A DNA stretch of 6,454 bases from Bacteroidia bacterium (GCA_026391235.1 JAPLDV010000576.1:1-6454); one strand, 5' to 3'; shown: positions 1-6,251, counted from the first letter of the stretch. Notes: generated by a model from the letters alone, not told the origin. Translations and numbers: made by a program.

Positions 1-20
1 GTCACTCGTCACTCGTCACT
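1..20. repeat. Heptamer tandem repeat (CGTCACT type), cut by window edge
   Basis: The window opens with nearly three copies of a 7-bp unit (GTCACTC, GTCACTC, GTCACT), continuing leftward out of view. The unit differs by one base from the CGTCACG heptamer found inside the E2 gene at 4082-4107, so both probably belong to one dispersed heptamer family. Here it sits in the intergenic region, 33 bp before pepT. Its full length and any inverted partner arm cannot be seen. Confidence 0.7.
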
Positions 21-53
21 ATCTTTCCCTATCTTAGCTCATCAAAATAACCT

Positions 54-1286
54 ATGCTGAACCTTAACTCTATTGCCGCCCGTTTTATCCGGTATGCCCG
101 GATTAATACGCAATCCGATAACAAAGCCACCAATTGTCCGAGCAGTGCCGGTCAAATGGAGTTGGCCCGCGTGCTCGCAGCTGATCTGGCAGAAATCGGA
201 TGCACGGAGGTGTCGCTCGACCGGAACGGTTACATCATGGCTACCTTGGAATCGAATATCACCCGTGAAACCCCGGTCATCGGGTTTATTGCCCACCTCG
301 ATACCAGTCCGGATTATTCAGCTAAAAATATTAACCCCCAGATAATCAATAACTATACCGGAGGCGATATCCCGCTTGACCCGGAAGGTGCCGTCAGGCT
401 GAGTCCATCAGAATTCCCCGAACTGCTGAACTATTTTGGTCAGGATCTGATAGTGACCGATGGTACCACCCTCCTCGGTGCAGATGACAAAGCCGGCATT
501 ACTGAGATCGTTGAGGCCATGAATCATCTTTATCTACATCCCGAAATCCCTCACGGCAAAATCAGGATTGGGTTTACTCCCGATGAGGAGATTGGCCGGG
601 GTGCCGATCTGTTTGACGTAAAGAAATTCAAGGCAGATTTTGCGTATACTGTTGATGGAGGCCCGATTGGCGAACTCGAATATGAGAATTTCAATGCTGC
701 AGCGGCTGTTATCAATATCCAGGGCAGGAATGTTCACCCGGGAACCGCGAAGGATAAAATGATCAATGCCTTGCAGGTTGCATTTGATCTGCATTCCATG
801 TTACCACAGAACGACAGGCCCGAAAAAACAGAAGGATACGAAGGCTTTTTTCACCTCACCCACATCGAAGGTACAGTGGAAAAGGCCCGGATGGATTATA
901 TTATCCGGGATCATGATTTTGAGCGTTTTGTCGGAAGGAAGAATTTACTGGCCGAATTAGCCGCCCAATTCAACAGGAAATATCCGGCCGGAACGGTCAA
1001 GGCATCAGTCCGCGATCAGTATTTCAATATGAAAGAAAAGATCATGCCGGTATTCCAGATTATTGATCTCGCAGCAAAGGCCATCCGGGAAGCCGGCATT
1101 GAGCCGTTGATCATTCCGATCCGCGGCGGCACCGACGGATCAAAGCTTTCCTATATGGGGCTCCCCACCCCGAACCTTTTCACCGGCGGCCATAATTACC
1201 ACGGGAGATTTGAGTTTATTCCGGTTCAATCGATCCAAAAGGCCATCGAGGTGATCATTAATATTGTCAGGCTAGCGGCATCGTGA
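54..1286 (+). CDS. pepT: Peptidase T (tripeptide aminopeptidase, M20B family)
   Basis: Cytosolic zinc aminopeptidase that removes the N-terminal residue from tripeptides. The product is 410 residues, close to the E. coli enzyme (408), so the gene is full length. The di-zinc ligand set of the family is visible: H81 and D83 in AHLDTSP, D144 in GADDKAG, the catalytic E178 with E179 in TPDEEIG, D201 in TVDGG, and H380 in GGHNYHG. The dimerisation (lid) domain, roughly residues 205-320, contains NVHPGTAKDKM with the conserved H228, and RGGTDGS (358-364) is the substrate-binding loop. The ATG at 54 gives the usual short N-terminus (MLNLNSIAARFIRYARINTQS); there is no clear Shine-Dalgarno sequence. 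It lies 28 bp before the E1 alpha gene on the same strand and may be cotranscribed, but peptide trimming has no obvious mechanistic tie to the dehydrogenase. Confidence 0.96.
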   Translation: MLNLNSIAARFIRYARINTQSDNKATNCPSSAGQMELARVLAADLAEIGCTEVSLDRNGYIMATLESNITRETPVIGFIAHLDTSPDYSAKNINPQIINNYTGGDIPLDPEGAVRLSPSEFPELLNYFGQDLIVTDGTTLLGADDKAGITEIVEAMNHLYLHPEIPHGKIRIGFTPDEEIGRGADLFDVKKFKADFAYTVDGGPIGELEYENFNAAAAVINIQGRNVHPGTAKDKMINALQVAFDLHSMLPQNDRPEKTEGYEGFFHLTHIEGTVEKARMDYIIRDHDFERFVGRKNLLAELAAQFNRKYPAGTVKASVRDQYFNMKEKIMPVFQIIDLAAKAIREAGIEPLIIPIRGGTDGSKLSYMGLPTPNLFTGGHNYHGRFEFIPVQSIQKAIEVIINIVRLAAS

Positions 1287-1300
1287 TCGCTGAACAAAAC

Positions 1301-1305
1301 AGGGA
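1301..1305 (+). promoter_or_regulatory. Possible ribosome binding site for the E1 alpha TTG start
   Basis: AGGGA lies nine bases before the TTG at 1315. It is the only purine-rich Shine-Dalgarno-like element near the candidate starts, and nothing comparable precedes the alternative in-frame ATG at 1342. It therefore favours TTG, but the match is short. Confidence 0.35.
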
Positions 1306-1314
1306 TGAATTTGT

Positions 1315-2430
1315 TTGAAACACACAACAACCAATATCGAGATGTTCAAAGAATTTGGTGCGACAAAAAAGAAGATGTTCCGGATCATGGATGAGGATGG
1401 GCGGATCATTTCTGATAAACATATGCCCGTTATCGACGACAGCCAGCTCGTTAAGACTTACCACGATATGCTTTTTGCACGTACGGCCGATCACATGACG
1501 GTTAGCTACCAGCGGCAGGGCCGGATTTTCACCTATCCTCCCAACTACGGCCAGGAAGCAATTCATGGCGCAACCGCCCAGGTTATGCGCCGCGACGACT
1601 GGCTTGTTCCCGCTTTCCGGGAAATGGGTGCCTGGCTGGCCAAGGGAGCCACACTCAAAGACATCTTTCTCTATTTCATGGGGTATGAGGTGGGAAACAG
1701 CTGGCCGGCTGCAAACCATTTATTGCCGATATCTGTCCCGATTGCCTCCCAGTTGCAGCACGCTGCCGGTATCGGTTATGCCATCAAGTATAAAAACCTC
1801 GATGAAGTGGTATTTGCTTTTGTCGGAGACGGTGGCACATCCGAGGGTGATTTCCATGAGGCGCTGAACTTTGCCGCAGTTTGGAAAGTGCCTGTGATTT
1901 TTGTGGTCCAGAATAACCAGTTTGCCATATCGGTACCCTTCCGGATGCAGACAGCATCGGACGGAATCGCGATCAAATCGGTTGCTTACGGAATGCCCGG
2001 GATTCAGGTGGATGGCAATGATTTCTTTGCGATGCTCAGGACCCTGCAGGAGGCTTCCGAATTCTGCCGGGCCGGGAATGGCCCGGTATTGATCGAGGCC
2101 GTCACTTACCGCAAAGGCGCACACACTACATCAGACGATCCAACCAAATACAGAACGAAAGAAGAAGAAGAATCGTGGGAGAAGAAAGACCCGTTAAGAA
2201 GGTTAAGAAACTACCTGGTTAGCAAAGCCTTATCGGATGAGACAGAAGACGGAAGATTGGAAGAGCAGTATAGATTGGAGATTGACCGGATTTTTGTGGA
2301 GGCAGAGAACCAGCCGGCTTATCCTTTGGAAGATGTATTTAAATATATGTATGCCGATATGCCCGATGACCTGAGGAAACAGCAGGTTGAACATGAGAAA
2401 TTTCTGCAGTGGAAGGAATCAAATTCGTAA
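1315..2430 (+). CDS. pdhA: 2-oxoacid (probably pyruvate) dehydrogenase E1 component, alpha subunit
   Basis: Thiamine-diphosphate-binding half of the alpha2beta2 decarboxylase, which decarboxylates the 2-oxoacid and reductively acylates lipoyl-E2. The thiamine diphosphate/magnesium motif is clear: GDG at 171-173 followed by NN at 200-201. The conserved loop HTTSDDPTKYR (270-280) carries the family histidine. The region FRIMDEDGRI to TYPPNYGQEA (22-82) resembles Bacillus PdhA, and the length of 371 residues equals what I recall for that protein. The start is uncertain. TTG at 1315 has an AGGGA nine bases upstream; the in-frame ATG at 1342 would remove nine residues (MKHTTTNIE). An in-frame stop at 1306-1308 leaves little room for an earlier start. 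The E1 beta start lies 10 bp after its stop. A branched-chain 2-oxoacid dehydrogenase (bkdA-like) is the main alternative, since the two families share all of these motifs. Confidence 0.9.
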   Translation: MKHTTTNIEMFKEFGATKKKMFRIMDEDGRIISDKHMPVIDDSQLVKTYHDMLFARTADHMTVSYQRQGRIFTYPPNYGQEAIHGATAQVMRRDDWLVPAFREMGAWLAKGATLKDIFLYFMGYEVGNSWPAANHLLPISVPIASQLQHAAGIGYAIKYKNLDEVVFAFVGDGGTSEGDFHEALNFAAVWKVPVIFVVQNNQFAISVPFRMQTASDGIAIKSVAYGMPGIQVDGNDFFAMLRTLQEASEFCRAGNGPVLIEAVTYRKGAHTTSDDPTKYRTKEEEESWEKKDPLRRLRNYLVSKALSDETEDGRLEEQYRLEIDRIFVEAENQPAYPLEDVFKYMYADMPDDLRKQQVEHEKFLQWKESNS

Positions 2431-2440
2431 AGAACAGTCA

Positions 2441-3424
2441 ATGAGTATGAAAATTATGAATATGGTGAACGCGATTAATAACGCGTTGGATATCAAGCTG
2501 GCAGAAGATCCGGACATCGTGGTTTACGGCGAGGATGTTGGCGTGGAAGGCGGTGTATTCAGGGTGACTGAAGGTTTGCAGATAAAATACGGTGCCAACC
2601 GGGTATTTGATTCACCTCTTGCAGAATCGGCCATTGTGGGTACAGCTATCGGTATGGCTGCTGCCGGATTAAGACCGGTTGTTGAAATGCAGTTCTGTGG
2701 ATTTGTTTATCCGGCATTCAATCAGATCATTTCGCACCTGGCACGCATGCGCAACCGTTCACGCGGAAGGTTCAGCATGCCGGTGGTGGTTAGAATACCA
2801 TACGGCGGCGGGATCAATGCCCTCGAACACCATTCGGAAAGCATGGAGGCCCTGTATGCCCAGATCCCCGGGATAAAAGTGGTTATCCCCTCGACGCCTG
2901 CCGATGCCAAAGGCCTGCTGATCTCGGCGATCGAATCGGAAGATCCGGTCCTGTTCATGGAGCCAAAAAGGATATACCGGGCCATCAAGCAGGAGGTCAG
3001 CGAAGAAAAATTCTCGATCCCCATCGGAAAAGCAAAAGTCGTCACTCAGGGAACAGATGTTACCGTTGTTGCTTATGGGGCGATGGTGAGGGAAGTTCAG
3101 AAAGCCCTGCCCAGGCTGAAAGAAGCAGGAATATCAGTAGAGCTGATCGACCTGCGAACCATCTATCCGATGGATAAAGAGACACTTGCTCAATCGATCC
3201 GCAAAACCGGACGGATCGTTTTTGTAGCCGAGGAGCCCACCTCCTTCGGGGTAGGCTCTGAAATCATCACGGTAGCAAATGAAGAGGCATTTTTATACCT
3301 GCAGGCACCGCCAAAAAGGGTGACTGCTTTCGATACCATCGTTCCCCTGCCCAAGGGCGAGCACCATTACCTGATCTCTCCGGAAAAGATCTTCTATGAG
3401 ATTCAAAAAACTGTAAAATTCTGA
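2441..3424 (+). CDS. pdhB: 2-oxoacid (probably pyruvate) dehydrogenase E1 component, beta subunit
   Basis: Partner of the upstream alpha subunit. It completes the thiamine-diphosphate site and contributes the contact to E2. From ATG 2441 the product is 327 residues, typical for the family (Bacillus PdhB is about 325). Visible landmarks are VVYGEDVG (27-34), the cofactor-contacting E62 in SPLAES, the catalytic histidine region EHHSES (129-134), the PGIKVVIPSTPADAKGLL stretch (143-160), and the C-terminal transketolase-type domain with ELIDLRTIYPMD (234-245). An in-frame ATG at 2387 would overlap the E1 alpha gene and add 18 residues (MNMRNFCSGRNQIRKEQS) that do not look like family sequence, so 2441 is preferred; ATG 2447 is also possible. 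Only four bases separate its stop from the E2 start, pointing to translational coupling. The substrate ambiguity is the same as for the alpha subunit. Confidence 0.93.
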   Translation: MSMKIMNMVNAINNALDIKLAEDPDIVVYGEDVGVEGGVFRVTEGLQIKYGANRVFDSPLAESAIVGTAIGMAAAGLRPVVEMQFCGFVYPAFNQIISHLARMRNRSRGRFSMPVVVRIPYGGGINALEHHSESMEALYAQIPGIKVVIPSTPADAKGLLISAIESEDPVLFMEPKRIYRAIKQEVSEEKFSIPIGKAKVVTQGTDVTVVAYGAMVREVQKALPRLKEAGISVELIDLRTIYPMDKETLAQSIRKTGRIVFVAEEPTSFGVGSEIITVANEEAFLYLQAPPKRVTAFDTIVPLPKGEHHYLISPEKIFYEIQKTVKF

Positions 3425-3428
3425 TCTC

Positions 3429-4802
3429 ATGAGGTATATATTTAAATTTCCGGATATCGGCGAAGGCCTCGATGAGGGGATCGTTGCAGAATGGTATATT
3501 GAAAAGGGGCAGACGGTTGAGATGGGCCAGCCGCTCGTGAAGGTGGAAACCGACAAGGTGGTTACAGATATCCCTTCCCCGAAAACGGGAATCATTGCTG
3601 CCCTGTACGGCCGGGTCGGAGAAACCATTCACGTAGGCAGTCCGCTCGTTGAGTACGACATGCCGGGTATAAACGGGGCTGATGCTATAGCAGAAGCAGC
3701 AAAACCGGCGTTTGAAGCCGTTAAGGAGGAAGGTGCGGGAGTAGTTGGAACGCTTGAGATAGCCGATAATTCGGCTTATCTGCCGGCAACCAGTGAGGCT
3801 GGATTTCTTACAGCCCGTGATGAAGTTACCAAGCCGCAGCATCGCGCGCTGGCCACCCCGGTAGCCCGTGCGATGGCCAGGGAACTCGGCGTGAAGATCG
3901 ATCTGATACCCGGCACCGGACCGGCTGGCCGCGTTACCAAAGCTGACATCGAAGAATTCGTGACGCGTGAAGACGTGACGCGTGACGCGAAACGCGTGAC
4001 CCAGGAAGACGTGACACGTGACGCGAAACGCGTGACGCGGAACGCGACTGACGGGGCGAGTCACGATCCTGGGGTTTCGGATCACGCGTCACGCGTCACG
4101 CGTCACGATATTGAAATCAAGGCCCTCAGCCAAATTCGCAAAACAATCGCCCGCAACATGACCCGTTCAAAGGACAACACGGTGCCCATGACTGTGTTTG
4201 ATGAGGTTGAGGTTTCAGAGCTGATCGGGATACGGTATAAATACAAGCAGCAATTTGAGGAAGACGGTATCAAACTTTCGTATCTTCCCTTCATTCTGAA
4301 GGCTACGGCTTTGGCCCTGAAAAAACATCCGGTGCTGAATGCTGAGCTGGATCTGGACAACAGCCGGATGATTTATAAGAAGTACTATAATCTCGGAATT
4401 GCCGTTGACACCGAAGATGGTTTGGTGGTACCTGTGATCCGGAATGTTGACCGGCTGACCATCAAGGATATAGCCGTGGCAGTTAATCAGATTTCCGAGA
4501 AGGCACGGAAGCGTGGCCTTACGATGGATGACATGAATGACGGCACTTTTACCCTGACTAATTATGGTTCGATCGGCGGCCAGTTTGCTGTTCCGGTAAT
4601 CAATTATCCCCAGGCAGGTATACTGGGAATCGGCCGGCTTGTTGAAAAACCCGTGATTAAGGACGGTAAGATCGTTCCCGGAACACTGCTGCCTTTAAGT
4701 CTTTCCGTTGACCACCGGATGGTGGATGGAGGAGAGGTTGCGCGGTTCCTGAACCGGGTGATGGAATATCTCAGCGATCCGGTATCATTAATAATCGGTT
4801 AA
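3429..4802 (+). CDS. pdhC: Dihydrolipoamide acyltransferase, E2 core of the dehydrogenase complex
   Basis: Forms the structural core and transfers the acyl group from lipoate to CoA. Domains in order: one lipoyl domain (about 1-77) with lipoylated K43 in ETDKVVTDIPSP; a flexible linker (78-137); a peripheral subunit-binding domain (about 138-177, ATPVARAMARELGV to GTGPAGRVTKADIEEF) that docks E1 or E3; an unusual second linker (178-227); and the catalytic domain (228-457), with NYGSIGGQFAVPVINYPQ and the active-site H429 and D433 in DHRMVDGG. At 457 residues it is within the normal range. The second linker is encoded by heptamer repeats and reads VTREDVTRDAKRVT, then a second copy of EDVTRDAKRVT, then VTRH near its end. 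It is charged and Arg/Thr-rich rather than the usual Ala/Pro-rich type. The frame stays open and the catalytic domain is intact, so the gene appears functional. Whether it is acetyl- or branched-chain-specific is not certain. Confidence 0.94.
   Translation: MRYIFKFPDIGEGLDEGIVAEWYIEKGQTVEMGQPLVKVETDKVVTDIPSPKTGIIAALYGRVGETIHVGSPLVEYDMPGINGADAIAEAAKPAFEAVKEEGAGVVGTLEIADNSAYLPATSEAGFLTARDEVTKPQHRALATPVARAMARELGVKIDLIPGTGPAGRVTKADIEEFVTREDVTRDAKRVTQEDVTRDAKRVTRNATDGASHDPGVSDHASRVTRHDIEIKALSQIRKTIARNMTRSKDNTVPMTVFDEVEVSELIGIRYKYKQQFEEDGIKLSYLPFILKATALALKKHPVLNAELDLDNSRMIYKKYYNLGIAVDTEDGLVVPVIRNVDRLTIKDIAVAVNQISEKARKRGLTMDDMNDGTFTLTNYGSIGGQFAVPVINYPQAGILGIGRLVEKPVIKDGKIVPGTLLPLSLSVDHRMVDGGEVARFLNRVMEYLSDPVSLIIG
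3960..4107. repeat. Inverted heptamer repeat (TGACGCG / CGCGTCA) inside the E2 coding sequence
   Basis: The left part (3960-4046) is built of TGACGCG units with variants AAACGCG and GAACGCG. The right part (4082-4107) is an uninterrupted run of the reverse-complement unit (CGCGTCA). The 16 bases at 3974-3989 are perfectly complementary to 4092-4107, and also to 4085-4100, so the element can fold into a long hairpin. Between the arms lies a diverged spacer of about 35 bp, with a small GATCC/GGATC stem (4065-4069 with 4079-4083). The block encodes E2 residues 178-226 in frame. The same kind of heptamer, with one base changed, occurs outside genes at 1-20. Confidence 0.85.
3969..4036 (+). repeat. 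36-bp-period direct repeat within the E2 linker
   Basis: A 32-bp sequence at 3969-4000 recurs at 4005-4036 with one mismatch (G at 3980, A at 4016). The period of 36 bp is exactly 12 codons and gives EDVTRDAKRVT twice (residues 181-191 and 193-203). The mismatch is at the third position of a Thr codon (ACG/ACA) and is silent. This looks like a recent in-frame tandem duplication within the larger heptamer element. Confidence 0.9.
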
Positions 4803-4807
4803 CTTTG
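4800..4807 (+). promoter_or_regulatory. Possible internal promoter -7 box before the E3 gene
   Basis: TAACTTTG is a perfect match to the Bacteroidota -7 consensus TAnnTTTG. It lies 21 bases before the lpd ATG and overlaps the E2 stop codon. The 11 bases TTAACTTTGTT (4799-4809) recur exactly at 6362-6372 before the next gene. No convincing -33 TTG element is seen about 20 bp upstream, so the box may be fortuitous. If real, it would allow E3 to be made separately from E1/E2. Confidence 0.35.
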
Positions 4808-4828
4808 TTCAACTGAAAACCTTTCTCT

Positions 4829-6175
4829 ATGGAATATGATCTGATCATTATCGGCGCCGGTCCTGCCGGCTATGTGGCAGCGATACGTGCCGGGCAGCTG
4901 GGCATGAAAACCGCCCTGCTCGAGAAAAAAGAGGTCGGGGGAATGTGCCTCAACTGGGGTTGCATACCCACCAAAGCATTGATCGAGAGTGCCAAATTCT
5001 ACAATCGTTTAAAATCGGCACAAAACTTAGGTATCGATGGCATCGACCTTTCGAAGGTAACATTCAACTGGACGAATGCAAAGAAGAGATCAGCCAAAAT
5101 TGTCACTAAGCTTACTGGCGGGGTGAATTTCCTGCTTAAAAAAAATGGTGTTGAGGTCATCAAAGGGGAAGCCCGGATTACCTCGCCAACCACCGTTAGC
5201 ATTCAAAACAGGCTTCTTCAAGCAAAGAATATTTTCATCGGAACCGGCTCTTACCCGGCCCCGCTCGATGTTGAGCTGCCTTCAGTTAAATTGGTCCAGG
5301 TTGAGCATCTTCTTGATATGGTGGAACTTCCACAACGGATTGTTCTCGTTGGTCATGGTCCGGTAACTCTTGAGCTGGCCCAATTTTTCCAGCTGATCGA
5401 CAAGGATATTACCGTGATCAGTCCTGTTGAGAATATTTTGCCCGGTATTGATGATTATCTGCGCCAATATATCCTGAAGAAAACGCGGAGCCAGGGGATA
5501 AGGGTCATCGAAAATAGTAAGATCGGATCGGCTGGCGATGATTATCTTCAGGTAAACGGTATTGACATTCCGTATGATGTGGTTATCAACTGTTCCTGGC
5601 GCAATGGCATAGCCCCTCCGATGGATATTGAGCTGAATCGTGATGATCATGGATTTATTCCGGTCGATGAATTTCTGGAGACCAGGATTCCGGGGGTATT
5701 TGCCATCGGTGATGTGAACGGTTTGTCGTATCTGGCACATGCAGCATCGGCACAGGGCATTTTCGCCGTGAACCATGTGCAGGGTGTTCAGGGCAGCATG
5801 GATATGAAACAGTGTCCGATCAACATTTACACCCATCCCGAGGTTGCCCAGATCGGTTTGACTGAAAGGGAGATACAGGAAAAGGGGATCGAGTACCGCA
5901 TAGGCGAGTTTCCGATGTCGGCCAACGGTAAAGCCCTTGCCGAAGAGAGCGCTGAAGGAATGATCAGGATACTTTCCGGGAAAAAACTCGGCGAGGTGCT
6001 TGGGGTACAAATCATTGCAGCCAACGCCACCGACCTGATCGCAGAAGCGGCAGCGTTCATGTCGGTTGAGGCCACGGTATATGATGTTGCCCGCACGATG
6101 CACGCGCATCCGATGGTTTCCGAGGTGTTTCTGGAAGCGGGGATGGACGCGGCAGATAAGCCGATACACAAGTAG
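4829..6175 (+). CDS. lpdA: Dihydrolipoyl dehydrogenase (E3) with an atypical NAD-binding fingerprint
   Basis: FAD flavoprotein that reoxidises dihydrolipoamide on E2. The product is 448 residues, slightly short of the usual 450-475. The FAD fingerprint GAGPAG (9-14), redox-active disulphide C40-C45 in GGMCLNWGCIPTK, second FAD motif FAIGDVNG (291-298) and catalytic H427-E432 in HAHPMVSE are all present. The central NAD domain deviates. The usual GGGxIG is GHGPVT (175-180), with Thr at the third glycine. The acidic residue normally ending the second strand appears to be Ser198 (ITVISP). The usual GRxPN segment reads SWRNGIAPP (256-264). No frame disruption is evident. It follows E2 by 26 bp and has no Shine-Dalgarno sequence. 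Being last in the gene set, it most likely serves this complex. Catalysis by the disulphide half looks intact, but nicotinamide cofactor use or affinity could differ. Confidence 0.9.
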   Translation: MEYDLIIIGAGPAGYVAAIRAGQLGMKTALLEKKEVGGMCLNWGCIPTKALIESAKFYNRLKSAQNLGIDGIDLSKVTFNWTNAKKRSAKIVTKLTGGVNFLLKKNGVEVIKGEARITSPTTVSIQNRLLQAKNIFIGTGSYPAPLDVELPSVKLVQVEHLLDMVELPQRIVLVGHGPVTLELAQFFQLIDKDITVISPVENILPGIDDYLRQYILKKTRSQGIRVIENSKIGSAGDDYLQVNGIDIPYDVVINCSWRNGIAPPMDIELNRDDHGFIPVDEFLETRIPGVFAIGDVNGLSYLAHAASAQGIFAVNHVQGVQGSMDMKQCPINIYTHPEVAQIGLTEREIQEKGIEYRIGEFPMSANGKALAEESAEGMIRILSGKKLGEVLGVQIIAANATDLIAEAAAFMSVEATVYDVARTMHAHPMVSEVFLEAGMDAADKPIHK

Positions 6176-6251
6176 GGGCGCATATTTGCGCCCGCGCCGG
6201 CATACCACCCATGCCATGTAGGGGCGCATATTTGCGCCCGCGCCGGCATAC
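6172..6251. repeat. Two identical 34-bp palindromic (REP-like) elements, starting at the lpd stop
   Basis: A 34-bp sequence at 6172-6205 is repeated without mismatch at 6218-6251 (period 46 bp). Each begins GTAGGGGCGCATATTTGCG, contains a perfect 7-bp stem (GGGCGCA with TGCGCCC, four-base loop; 6176-6182 with 6187-6193, and 6222-6228 with 6233-6239), and ends GCCGGCATAC. The first copy supplies the TAG stop of lpd (6173-6175). From memory, GTAGGGGCG-type palindromes are common between genes in many bacterial genomes. No T-run follows either hairpin, so a classical intrinsic terminator is not supported; RNA 3'-end protection or attenuation is possible. Confidence 0.9.

Noticed and set aside
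20..27. TATCTTTC as a promoter -7 box for pepT
   Set aside because: It misses the final G of TAnnTTTG, and the -33 position would fall outside the window, so it cannot be supported.
3038..3046. A single CGTCACT inside the E1 beta gene as another heptamer repeat
   Set aside because: It is one isolated unit encoding normal family residues, consistent with chance.
3267..4085. A 272-codon open frame on the minus strand across the E1 beta/E2 junction
   Set aside because: It lies antisense to two well-supported genes. Its N-terminal part is just the translated heptamer repeat, and it shows no recognisable domain.
3960..4107. The E2 repeat as evidence of a frameshifted pseudogene
   Set aside because: The frame is open throughout, and the catalytic domain after the repeat, including H429 and D433, is complete.
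6176..6193. An intrinsic terminator after lpd
   Set aside because: The 7-bp hairpin is followed by CGCGCC rather than a T-run, and the same sequence recurs as a dispersed repeat. Termination here is unproven.
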